The translations under genes and the position numbers were made by a program. Of a DNA stretch of 29,728 nucleotides, positions 1 through 7,285 are shown piece after piece. Below the pieces are notes generated by a model, which was not told where the DNA came from, made no database searches, and worked only from the letters and a program-made list of their open reading frames with translations. How positions within the stretch are numbered: the first letter of the stretch is position 1; each line of letters opens with the position of its first letter. Where the stretch lies: contig JANMWN010000118.1 of assembly GCA_031394045.1 (NCBI GenBank), positions 1-29,728 of the forward strand, in the 5' to 3' direction. The DNA comes from JANYIP01 sp031394045 (lineage in GTDB: Bacteria > Actinomycetota > Actinomycetes > Prado026).

Positions 1-212
1 TGCTGCCCGGCGAACGCGAGCGTCGCGGTCATCGTCTGGGCCCAGACCCAGTGCTGCTGCCGCTCCCAGACCTCCAGCACGATCAGCCGGTCCGACTCGC
101 TCAGAGCGGCCAGGTCCAGCGCGGTCAGCGCCGCCATCACCGCGAGCCCGGGGGTGGCCGCGAGCAGGGCGGCCACGTCCACCGGAGCGGCGGGCGAGGT
201 GTTCGTACACAT
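1..212 (-). CDS. DUF222/13E12-repeat-like protein, N-terminal fragment (3' end outside window)
   Basis: The reading frame starts at the ATG at 212 and is still open at base 1, giving about 70 residues. The visible part is Ala/Leu-rich and helical (MCTNTSPAAPVDVAALL, then LDLAALSESDRLIVLEVWE, then QQHWVWAQ). The pattern of a Leu-rich helix, a short 'L..LSESDRLIVLEVWER' segment and a following Trp/Ala-rich helix resembles the start of actinobacterial DUF222 proteins, which often carry a C-terminal HNH nuclease domain; that part is not in the window. There is no Shine-Dalgarno sequence. Instead a TAGACT -10-like hexamer lies 6 nt before the ATG (219-224), suggesting a leaderless mRNA. The family call is from pattern memory and moderate; the existence of the gene is better supported than its function. 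Confidence 0.6.
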   Translation of the reverse strand, partial: MCTNTSPAAPVDVAALLAATPGLAVMAALTALDLAALSESDRLIVLEVWERQQHWVWAQTMTATLAFAGQ

Positions 213-295
213 GTTCGAAGTCTAGGAGAAGTCCATACCCAACAACGACTTTTCCCCTGGCCGAACCACGACAATGCATAGGTCGGCCACTCGGT

Positions 296-2380
296 CTAGA
301 TGGTCGTCGCGGTGGTGGTCGTCGTGGTGGCGGCGGTGGTGGTCGTCGTGGTGGCGGTGGTGGTGGCGGTGGCGGAGAGGTCGTAGACCGTGGTCCCGCC
401 GATCGTAATCGCGGTGTAGCTCGCCTCGACCCACGCGTTGATCGCGCTCGACGTACCGCTCGAGCTCTGCCCACCGCCGCCGATCCCGCCACCGGCGATG
501 AAGTAATGGATCTTGCCTTCAGCGGCGTACTGCTGGAACTGGGCGAGCGACGGTGCCGGGTCGGTCCCGTTGAAGCCGCCGATCGCCATGACCGGTTCAC
601 CGCTCGCGAGCTGGTAGCCGGCCGCGGAGTTGGCGCCGACCGCAGCGGCGGCCCAGGTGTAGCTGGACGCGTCGGACTGGAGCGCGGTGACCAGCTCGGC
701 ACTGGCGCTGCTGCCGTTGAGCAGGCTGTCGATGCCACCAGCGTTCCCGCCGGTGGCACCCCCAGGACCGCCCGTGGTGCCACCCTGGGGGCCGCCCGGC
801 ATGGGCGCCCCGGCGGGCGGCGTCCCGCCCGCGGGGCCGCGCGTGCCACCGAAGCCACCGCCACCGCCACCGCCACCGCCAGGGCCACCGAAGCCGGTGC
901 CACTCACGGACGGACCGGCCGAGGGGATCGAGCCCGAGTGCGGTGTCGCCGCGGTCGCCAGGGAGTACGCGGCCGGACCCGCCAGCAGCACGACCAGCCC
1001 GGTGGCAGCCGCCGCGAGAGCAAGACGACGGCTGAGCAGGTGGCCGACCAGCATGACTCCGGCGACGGCGAGCCCGGCGACGACGATCGCGTAGCGCAGC
1101 CACGGGTTCCAGTCCGGGCTGCGGTCCAGCAGCAGGTACGACCAGACCGAGGTCACCGCCATTCCGACCGCGAGCAGGGCCCGCGAAAGGAGCAGGTGCC
1201 GGCTGCGCCACAGCGTGGCGGCGCCAATGCCGACCAGTGCCGCGATCGCAGGCGCCAGCGCCACCGTGTAGTACGGGTGGATGATGCCGGCGGCGTAGCT
1301 GAACGTCAGGCCGGTGACCAGCAGCCAGCCGCCCCATAGCAACATCGCGGCACGGAGCCGGTCGGTCCTGGGCGCGCGACGGGTCATCCACAGCAGCGCA
1401 CCGAACGAGACCAGCGCGGCCGGGATGAGCCAGGCGATCTGGTCGCCCATGTCGGCGGTGAACAGCCTGGTCAGGCCGGTCGCGCCCCACATCCCGGTAC
1501 CCGCTCCACCGCCACCGACGCTGCCGGTCTCGTTGCCGGTGAGCCGCCCGAAGCCGTTGTAGCCCAGGATCAGGCTGATGACGCTGTTGTCCTGCGACCC
1601 GCCGATGTACGGCCGGGCCGACGTGGGCACGAGCTCGACCACGGCGACCCACCAGCCGGACGCGACGACGAGCGAGACCCCAGCGAGCAGCAGCTGCCAG
1701 ATCCGTCGGCGGAGGGGGGTGGGTGCGGCGATCAGGTAGACCAGCGCGAAGACCGGGACCACGAGGAAGGCCTGCATCATCTTGGTGATGAAACCGAATC
1801 CCACGAGCGCACCGGCGAGCAGGAGCCAGCGGGTGCCTGCACGCTCGATCGCTCGAGTCATCGCATACGCGGCGCCGACGAGGAGGAGTACGAGGAGCGC
1901 GTCCGGGTTGTTGAAGCGGAACATCAGCGTGGCCACCGGCGTCAGCGCCAGCACCGCACCCGCGATCAGCGCGGCAGCAGGTGAGAACCAGCGCCGTACC
2001 GTCGCGTAGAGGACGCCGACCGCTGCCACTCCCTCAAGCGCCTGCGGCACCAGGATGCTCCAGGCGTTGACCCCGAAGATCTTGGCCGAGAGCTCCATCA
2101 CCCACAGCGAGGCCGGTGGCTTGTCCACGGTGATGAAGTTCGACGCGTCCGAGGAACCGAAGAAGAAGGCCTCCCAGCTCTTCGTCCCCGCCTGGACCGC
2201 GGCGGAGTAGAACGTGTTGGCCCAGCCGGAGGCGCCGAGGTCCCAGAGGTAGAGCGCCGCGGTCGCGGCGAGCAGGAGGAGCAGGCTCGGCCGGACCCAC
2301 GACGGTTCACCGGCAGCAGGGTGGCTGGAAGCAGCCGGCCGGTCGACCGACGGCTCGGCGACGGGCAGGGTCGTGGTCAT
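296..2380 (-). CDS. GT39-family (PMT/ArnT-like) membrane glycosyltransferase with Gly-rich linker and Thr-rich tail
   Basis: Predicted polytopic membrane protein of 694 residues that would transfer a sugar from a polyprenyl-phosphate donor to an extracytoplasmic acceptor. The first external loop has the signature FFGSSDASNFITVDKPPASL, where the acidic residue and Pro-Pro are typical of ArnT/PMT-like enzymes, especially the YkcB-type group common in actinobacteria. Around ten hydrophobic segments follow to about residue 480. Then comes a Gly/Pro-rich linker (roughly 490-560), a globular external domain (about 565-665) and a tail made almost wholly of Thr and Ala. I chose the ATG at 2380 because GGAAGAGG sits just upstream; the frame stays open to 2413 without a better ribosome site. 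It lies about 100 nt downstream of the sugar permease genes on the same strand and may be co-transcribed, though a small hairpin intervenes. Acceptor and sugar are unknown. Confidence 0.88.
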   Translation of the reverse strand: MTTTLPVAEPSVDRPAASSHPAAGEPSWVRPSLLLLLAATAALYLWDLGASGWANTFYSAAVQAGTKSWEAFFFGSSDASNFITVDKPPASLWVMELSAKIFGVNAWSILVPQALEGVAAVGVLYATVRRWFSPAAALIAGAVLALTPVATLMFRFNNPDALLVLLLVGAAYAMTRAIERAGTRWLLLAGALVGFGFITKMMQAFLVVPVFALVYLIAAPTPLRRRIWQLLLAGVSLVVASGWWVAVVELVPTSARPYIGGSQDNSVISLILGYNGFGRLTGNETGSVGGGGAGTGMWGATGLTRLFTADMGDQIAWLIPAALVSFGALLWMTRRAPRTDRLRAAMLLWGGWLLVTGLTFSYAAGIIHPYYTVALAPAIAALVGIGAATLWRSRHLLLSRALLAVGMAVTSVWSYLLLDRSPDWNPWLRYAIVVAGLAVAGVMLVGHLLSRRLALAAAATGLVVLLAGPAAYSLATAATPHSGSIPSAGPSVSGTGFGGPGGGGGGGGGFGGTRGPAGGTPPAGAPMPGGPQGGTTGGPGGATGGNAGGIDSLLNGSSASAELVTALQSDASSYTWAAAAVGANSAAGYQLASGEPVMAIGGFNGTDPAPSLAQFQQYAAEGKIHYFIAGGGIGGGGQSSSGTSSAINAWVEASYTAITIGGTTVYDLSATATTTATTTTTTAATTTTTTATTI
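311..355. repeat. Two copies of a 21-bp direct repeat in the 3' end of the GT39 gene
   Basis: The same 21 bases occur at 311-331 and 335-355 (24-bp period), inside a GGT/GGC-rich tract (about 301-375). On the coding strand this is a run of ACC, ACG and GCC codons giving the Thr/Ala C-terminal tail of the glycosyltransferase. The period is a multiple of three, so copy-number change would alter tail length without a frameshift. Confidence 0.85.
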
Positions 2381-2465
2381 GGCCTCTTCCTTCGTTCGCG
2401 TGGACGTGCTCACGCCGTGAAGGATCGAGGCCAGACCTGAGTGCTTGCTGGGACCGCGCTGGGCG

Positions 2466-2481
2466 CCGGGTAGGAACCCGG
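2466..2481 (-). terminator. Small GC hairpin directly after the permease stop codon
   Basis: CCGGGT (2466-2471) and ACCCGG (2476-2481) are perfect arms around a 4-nt loop. They sit immediately downstream, in the minus sense, of the permease stop at 2482-2484. There is no U-tract, so this may be a weak or factor-assisted terminator, or an mRNA 3' end stabiliser between the transporter and GT39 genes. Confidence 0.35.
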
Positions 2482-3411
2482 TCAGCCCTTGTTGGCTCCG
2501 AGGGTCAGACCGGACACGAACTGCTTCTGCAGCAGGAAGAAGATCACCAGCGTCGGGATGGCGACGATCACCGATCCGGCCGCGACGAGGTTGAGGTTGG
2601 TGAAGAACTCACCTCGCAGGTTGTTCAGCGAGCTGGTCACCGGGAACTTGTCGCCCGACTGGAGCAGGACCGTGGCCCAGAAGAACTCGTTGTAGATCCA
2701 GGTGATCTCGAGCGTTGCGAGAGCGGCCATCGGCGGCCGGCAGAGCGGCATCGTGATCTGCCAGTACTGCCGCCAGACGCTCGCGCCGTCGACCTCGGCC
2801 GCCTCGTACAGCTCTCTGGGCAGCGTCTTCATGTAGTTGGACAGGACGAAGGTGCAGAAGCCGGTCTGGAAGGCGGTGTTGACCAGGATCAGCGCCCAGT
2901 AGCTGTCCAGCATGGTGCCCGAGTCGCTCATCCAGGTGGGCAGCGGGATCGACCGGAACAGCCGGTACAGCGGGATCAGCAACGACTGCTGCGGGAGCAG
3001 GTTGGCCGCGGTGAACAGACCCAGCATCGCGAGGTTGAACTTGAAGCTGAACCGCGCCAGGACGAACGCGACGCAGGACGACAGGAAGAGCGTGAGGACC
3101 ACGGCCGGGACGGTGATGTAGAACGAGTTCAGGAAGTGCTTGGTGAAGTCGCCCTGGGCCCACGCGTTCTGGTAGTTCTTGATCGTCCAGCCGCCCAGCG
3201 AGACGTAGCCGTTGACCGACGTGTACGCGTAGTCGCGGAACGAGTTCAGGATGGCCCAGGCGATCGGGAACACCCAGGCCAGCGCGATGATCGTCAGGAA
3301 GGTGTGCAGGATGACCCGTCGCGGCGTGAAGGTCGGCTTCTTCTTCCGCACCCAGACGGGGGCGTCCGGCGCCCCCGACGTCGGGGCAGCCGCTTCGGTG
3401 ACGGACGCCAT
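2482..3411 (-). CDS. Carbohydrate ABC transporter permease, MalG type
   Basis: Inner-membrane subunit of a CUT1-type sugar importer, 309 residues, the usual family size. After a cytoplasmic N-terminus there are six predicted membrane helices. The ATPase-docking EAA loop is clear: ELYEAAEVDGASVWRQYW followed by ITMPLCRP, matching the EAA---G---------I-LP consensus. The C-terminus ends in FVSGLTLGANKG, where the F-V-x-G-L-T-x-G-A-x-K-G ending is characteristic of MalG-like permeases. Its ATG overlaps the stop of the preceding permease by one base (TAATG), so translation of the two is coupled. Substrate cannot be read from the permease itself; the neighbouring galT across the divergent promoter hints at a galactose-containing glycoside (inference). 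Confidence 0.95.
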   Translation of the reverse strand: MASVTEAAAPTSGAPDAPVWVRKKKPTFTPRRVILHTFLTIIALAWVFPIAWAILNSFRDYAYTSVNGYVSLGGWTIKNYQNAWAQGDFTKHFLNSFYITVPAVVLTLFLSSCVAFVLARFSFKFNLAMLGLFTAANLLPQQSLLIPLYRLFRSIPLPTWMSDSGTMLDSYWALILVNTAFQTGFCTFVLSNYMKTLPRELYEAAEVDGASVWRQYWQITMPLCRPPMAALATLEITWIYNEFFWATVLLQSGDKFPVTSSLNNLRGEFFTNLNLVAAGSVIVAIPTLVIFFLLQKQFVSGLTLGANKG

Positions 3412-4364
3412 TACTTCTCCTCCCTCAGCACGGTCGCCAGGTAGATCGTGATGAAGACCAGGGCGATGACCAGCATGATGGTCGCGAGAGCCGAGCCGAA
3501 GCCGATGCGGCTCGCCTCACCCACGATGTTCTGCGTCACGAGTGCCGAGATGAGCTCGAGCCCGTTGCGGCCCTTGTTGACCACCCAGACCAGGTCGAAC
3601 GCACGCAGCGACTCGATGACCGTGATGACGAAGACGATGACGTTGATAGGCCGCATCACCGGGAAGACCACCCGGAAGAAGACCGTCGTCTCGCTGGCTC
3701 CGTCGACGGCCGCGGCCTCGCGGAGCGTGGGGTCGACTCCCTTGAGGCCGGCCAGGTAGAGCAGCATGACGTAGCCCACATGTCGCCAGCCGGACGCGAC
3801 GAGGACGGCCCAGATGTTCACCTTGTCGTCGCCGTACCAGTCGATGTGGGTGCCGAGGACCGAGTTCAGCAGGCCCTGGTCGTAGGAGTAGAAGAGCTGC
3901 CAGATGAAGCCCACCAGCGCGAGCGACAGCACCACCGGAACGTAGATCGCAGTCTGGTAGACCCTGCTGCCCTTGATCTCCTTGTCGAGGAGAACCGCGA
4001 GGAACATCCCGAAGGGCGTGGCCAGCAGGAACAGCACGATCAGCCACAACGCGTTGTTCTGGATCGCCGGGTGGAACGGCGGGTAGTTGGTGAACACGTT
4101 CTCGTAGTTCGTCGTGCCGATCCACTTGATCGTGCTGAGGCCGCCGATGCCGTTCCAGCTCGTGAACGAGAGCAGCACGCTGGCGATGGCCGGCAGCCAG
4201 ACGAGGCCGACGACCAGGAGGGTCGGGATGGTGACCATCAAGATCACGATGATGCGGTCGGCGCCGCGGAGCCGGCGGCGACCGCGACCCCGACGGAGGC
4301 GGGGAGCCTTCGTCGGGGTCTGCACGGCCGTCTGCGCGGCAACCAAGGGATAGTCCTGGGACAT
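3411..4364 (-). CDS. Carbohydrate ABC transporter permease, MalF/UgpA type
   Basis: Second membrane subunit of the importer, 317 residues. A basic, Arg-rich cytoplasmic N-terminus (about residues 18-36) precedes six predicted helices. The EAA loop reads TLREAAAVDGASETTVFF followed by VVFPVMRP, which docks a sugar ABC ATPase. The start ATG at 4364 is preceded by a strong GGGAGGGA ribosome site. It lies 30 nt after the solute-binding protein gene and overlaps the next permease by one base. No ATPase gene is present here; CUT1 importers in actinomycetes commonly share one MsiK-type ATPase encoded elsewhere (established for Streptomyces), which is the likely arrangement. Confidence 0.95.
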   Translation of the reverse strand: MSQDYPLVAAQTAVQTPTKAPRLRRGRGRRRLRGADRIIVILMVTIPTLLVVGLVWLPAIASVLLSFTSWNGIGGLSTIKWIGTTNYENVFTNYPPFHPAIQNNALWLIVLFLLATPFGMFLAVLLDKEIKGSRVYQTAIYVPVVLSLALVGFIWQLFYSYDQGLLNSVLGTHIDWYGDDKVNIWAVLVASGWRHVGYVMLLYLAGLKGVDPTLREAAAVDGASETTVFFRVVFPVMRPINVIVFVITVIESLRAFDLVWVVNKGRNGLELISALVTQNIVGEASRIGFGSALATIMLVIALVFITIYLATVLREEK

Positions 4365-4394
4365 GGATCCCTCCCTAACCGTGCTGGCTCGTCG

Positions 4395-5747
4395 TCACGC
4401 GGTGAAGATCGACTTCTTCTGGCTCTCGATGCTGTCGAGGATGTCGTTGACCTTCGTCGGATCCTTGATGAACGCCTGGAGCTGCGGGATCATCACGGTC
4501 GAAGCGAAGTCCGGCCGGGTGTCCCTGTCAAGGAACTGGGCGATGTTCTTGGCCGAACCCACGAGCTCGCTGGCCTTCTTCTGCAAGGCCGTGTAGGAGC
4601 TCGTGTCGACGCCGGAGTTCGGGTATAGGTTGCCCGGGTCGTTCGCGAGAGCGATCTTCTGGGCGTCCACCGATCCGATGTACTCCAGGAACGCCTTAGC
4701 GCCTGCCTCGTTCTTCGGCTTGTTGCGCATCATCATGCCGTCGATCGGCGCGTCGAGCGCGTCGGAACCGATGGTCGAGTCGATGGCCGGGAAGGTGAAG
4801 AAGTCGATGTCGCTCTGCTCGGCAGCAGTGAACTGCTGCGCGACGAACAGGCCGAGCAGGTACATGCCCGCCTTCTTCTGCTGCAGCGTCTGAGCCGCCT
4901 CCTGCCAGGTACGACCCAGCGCGTTCGACTGGTGGTACGGCAGCAGCCCGGTCCAGGCGTCGAACACCTTCTTGACCTCGGGGCCGTTCCACGCCTTCTT
5001 GCCGGCCATCAGGTCGATGTGGAACTGGTAGCCGTTGACGCGCATGTTGAGGACGTCGAACGTACCCATGGCGGGCCAGCCGTCCTTGTCCGCGAACGCG
5101 ATCGGGACCAGTCCGTCCTTCTGCATCTGCTTCGACAGCGCCGTGAGCTCGTCGAGCGTGGTCGGCACGGTGTAGCCCTTGGCTGCCCAGACCGACTTCC
5201 GGTAGAAGAGAGCCCAGGGGTAGTAGTCGTACGGGACGAGGTACTGCTTGCCGTCGTCTCCAGTGGAGGCAGACTTGAAACCGTCGGTGTAGCCCGAGAG
5301 CTTGGGCCAGACATCGCTCACGTCGCCGGCCAGACCCTGGGCGGCGAAGAAGCGCATGCGGTAGCCGGCGAACCAGGTGAACACGTCGTCCGGGTTGCCC
5401 TGGAGGTAGTTGTTGATGTTCTCCTGGAACGTGTTGTGGTCGACAGTGTTGACCTTGACGGTGTTGCCCGAGGCCGTCTGGAAGGCGGCGACCTGCGCGG
5501 CAAACGACTTCTTGGGCGTCGCGTCGGACGCGTTCGAGCCGAAGGTGACCGTTCCCTTGGCCGACCCACCGCTGGCCGCAGCGCCACTGCTGGTGCTGCC
5601 GCAGGCGGCAAGGAGGCCGGGGATGCTCAGGGCTGCGGCACCGCCGACGGCACCCTTGAACAGCGTCCTGCGGTTCAGCGATGTTGCCGCGACGGACGAT
5701 GGAACCATTCGGGCCAGGTACTCAGCCTCGGACTGCGGACGGGTCAT
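4395..5747 (-). CDS. Extracellular sugar-binding lipoprotein of the ABC importer (SBP family 1)
   Basis: First gene of the transporter operon, 450 residues. The N-terminus combines a twin-arginine motif (NRRTLFKG, Arg26-Arg27) with a hydrophobic stretch and a lipobox (GLLAAC, Cys49), so the protein should be exported folded by Tat and lipid-anchored. The mature region has the features of a family 1 solute-binding protein: an early GTVTFGSNASD strand, the segment EINNYLQGNPDDVFTWFAG-like in the first lobe, many aromatic residues for sugar stacking, and a helical C-terminus (DILDSIESQKKSIFTA). The N-terminal leader is about 20 residues longer than usual ahead of the RR motif. GAGGAGG directly before the ATG supports the start. 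A consensus -35 and an inverted repeat lie upstream (5827-5860). Confidence 0.93.
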   Translation of the reverse strand: MTRPQSEAEYLARMVPSSVAATSLNRRTLFKGAVGGAAALSIPGLLAACGSTSSGAAASGGSAKGTVTFGSNASDATPKKSFAAQVAAFQTASGNTVKVNTVDHNTFQENINNYLQGNPDDVFTWFAGYRMRFFAAQGLAGDVSDVWPKLSGYTDGFKSASTGDDGKQYLVPYDYYPWALFYRKSVWAAKGYTVPTTLDELTALSKQMQKDGLVPIAFADKDGWPAMGTFDVLNMRVNGYQFHIDLMAGKKAWNGPEVKKVFDAWTGLLPYHQSNALGRTWQEAAQTLQQKKAGMYLLGLFVAQQFTAAEQSDIDFFTFPAIDSTIGSDALDAPIDGMMMRNKPKNEAGAKAFLEYIGSVDAQKIALANDPGNLYPNSGVDTSSYTALQKKASELVGSAKNIAQFLDRDTRPDFASTVMIPQLQAFIKDPTKVNDILDSIESQKKSIFTA

Positions 5748-5826
5748 GATGCCTCCTCAGGGCATGGAACTGGCAGGCGACGAGCCGGGAGCGTTGAACA
5801 CAAATCAACATGACCTCCCACAATGC

Positions 5827-5860
5827 AGCACACTTTTCTGTGCTCTTTGGCTCGTGTCAA
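5827..5860 (-). promoter_or_regulatory. Putative promoter -35 and operator for the sugar ABC operon
   Basis: On the minus strand a perfect TTGACA (5855-5860) is followed by the inverted repeat AGCACA-N6-TGTGCT (5827-5844), which covers the place where the -10 element should be; no good TANNNT is visible there. A repressor bound to the repeat would block RNA polymerase. About 80 nt then remain to the binding-protein ATG. Confidence 0.45.
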
Positions 5861-5986
5861 GGGGGCGTTTCAGGATCGTGACCAAACTGATGCCCAACCC
5901 GGTGACCCATCAGTTCCGCCTTGCTTCGACGCACCGAGGCAACCTGCTCGAAACCTGTGGCCGGGCTGCCGGGCTTGCCTGGTCGC

Positions 5987-6019
5987 CGATCACGAAGCGA
6001 TCACGAAGCGATCACGAAG
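5987..6019. repeat. Three perfect tandem copies of an 11-bp repeat upstream of galT
   Basis: CGATCACGAAG is repeated head-to-tail at 5987-5997, 5998-6008 and 6009-6019 with no mismatch. The 11-bp unit is close to one helical turn, so a protein could contact each copy on the same face of the DNA. It ends about 65 bp before the preferred galT start. It may be an iterated binding site or a slippage product. Confidence 0.8.
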
Positions 6020-6085
6020 GCACAAGGTCGATGAAGAATGTTCGAGATTGTTGACTAGTGGATGGCTTGGGGGCAGGCTGCCCTC

Positions 6086-7249
6086 GTGACCAACGAAGGG
6101 GTGCAGGCTGCGGCGGTCAGCGGGCCGCTCCTCCCGTGCGTGCACAAGACCTCGGCCCGGCTCGCCGACGGGCGCGAGATCATCTACTTCGACGACACCG
6201 AGCCGTACCTGTCGGGCGCAGCCACCCGGCACGTCGAGGACACCCGGAAGCTCCCGCCGGCCGGCGGTGGCTCGAGCCTGCGCTACGACGTCCTCGCCGG
6301 CGAGTGGGTGGCGATCGCCTCGCACCGCAACGAGCGCACCCTGATGCCGCCCCGCGACCAGTGCCCGCTCTGCCCGACCGGTCGCGTCACCGCCCCCTCA
6401 GAGATCCCAGCGAGCGACTACGACGTCGTGGTGTTCGAGAACCGCTTCCCGTCGTTCACGAACCGGGTCGAGGGTGAGCCCCGGCTGATCGACGGCGAGG
6501 CGCTGTGGCCCGAACGTCCGGGCATCGGCCGCTGCGAGGTCGTGTGCTTCACCTCCGACCACAACGCGTCGTTCGCCTCGCTCACCCCGCGCCGGGTACG
6601 TACGGTCATCGAGGCCTGGGCCGATCGCACGAGCGAGCTGTCCGAGCTGCCCGGTGTCGAGCAGGTGTTCCCGTTCGAGAACAGGGGCGAGGAGATCGGA
6701 GTCACCCTCATCCACCCGCACGGCCAGATCTACGCGTACCCCTTCGTGGCTCCGCGCACCGACCGGATGCTCGATCAGGCCGAGGCGCACCGCGCAGCCA
6801 CCGGCGGCAACCTGCTCCGGGACGTCCTCGACGCTGAGCGACGCGCTGGCACCCGGGTCGTCCTGGCCGGCGAGCACTGGACGGCGTACGTCCCCGCTGC
6901 CGTGCGCTGGCCCGTCGAGATCCACCTGGCCCCGCACCGCGACGTCCCCGACCTGCCCGCCCTTGACGACGCAGAGCGCGACGAGCTCGCCTCGGTCTAT
7001 CTCGAGCTGCTGGGCCGGGCCGACCGGTACTTCGACGGCGTCAGCGCGCTGCCGTACATCGCGGGGTGGCACCAGGCTCCGGTACGCGACCGGCGCGAGC
7101 TTGGCCGGCTGCACCTGCAGCTGTTCTCGGTCATGCGGGCGCCCGGGACGTTGAAGTACCTGGCCGGGTCGGAGTCCGGGGTCGGGGCCTGGGTCAACGA
7201 CGCGAACCCCGAGCAGATCGCCGAGCGCCTGCGCGACGTAGCGTCCTGA
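6086..7249 (+). CDS. galT: Galactose-1-phosphate uridylyltransferase
   Basis: Leloir-pathway enzyme exchanging UMP between UDP-glucose and galactose-1-phosphate. The nucleotidyl-transfer histidine motif is present: LIHPHGQIYAYPF, with the His-Pro-His encoded at 6713-6721. The metal site CPLCP lies near residue 93 and the N-terminal landmark ARLADGREIIYFDD matches the family. Other conserved parts are FENRFPSF, the NHNASF-like segment SDHNASF, and the C-terminal GWHQAP histidine. The frame is open from an ATG at 6062, but that codon has no ribosome site; the GTG at 6086 has GGGGGCAGG about 9 nt upstream and gives an N-terminus closer to homologues, so I prefer it. galK and galE do not follow; the next gene is convergent. 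Divergent neighbour to a sugar importer. Confidence 0.96.
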   Translation: MTNEGVQAAAVSGPLLPCVHKTSARLADGREIIYFDDTEPYLSGAATRHVEDTRKLPPAGGGSSLRYDVLAGEWVAIASHRNERTLMPPRDQCPLCPTGRVTAPSEIPASDYDVVVFENRFPSFTNRVEGEPRLIDGEALWPERPGIGRCEVVCFTSDHNASFASLTPRRVRTVIEAWADRTSELSELPGVEQVFPFENRGEEIGVTLIHPHGQIYAYPFVAPRTDRMLDQAEAHRAATGGNLLRDVLDAERRAGTRVVLAGEHWTAYVPAAVRWPVEIHLAPHRDVPDLPALDDAERDELASVYLELLGRADRYFDGVSALPYIAGWHQAPVRDRRELGRLHLQLFSVMRAPGTLKYLAGSESGVGAWVNDANPEQIAERLRDVAS

Positions 7250-7285
7250 CGCCGCCGAGCACCAGCGTGTCCGGGTGAGCGCGCG

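Larger units (their letters stand above)
5748..6085. promoter_or_regulatory. Divergent regulatory region between the sugar ABC operon and galT
   Basis: This is the only gene-free stretch of about 300 bp or more. It contains, left to right: a GTTGA-N7-TCAAC inverted repeat (5793-5809), an AGCACA-N6-TGTGCT inverted repeat (5827-5844), a minus-strand TTGACA (5855-5860), and three tandem copies of CGATCACGAAG (5987-6019). I see no gene and no RNA structure beyond these. The arrangement of a sugar importer divergent from a sugar-metabolism gene suggests shared control by a sugar-responsive regulator, which is not encoded in the window. Confidence 0.6.

Noticed and set aside
5987..6019. CRISPR array
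   Set aside because: The repeats are 11 bp, directly adjacent without spacers, and no cas gene is nearby.
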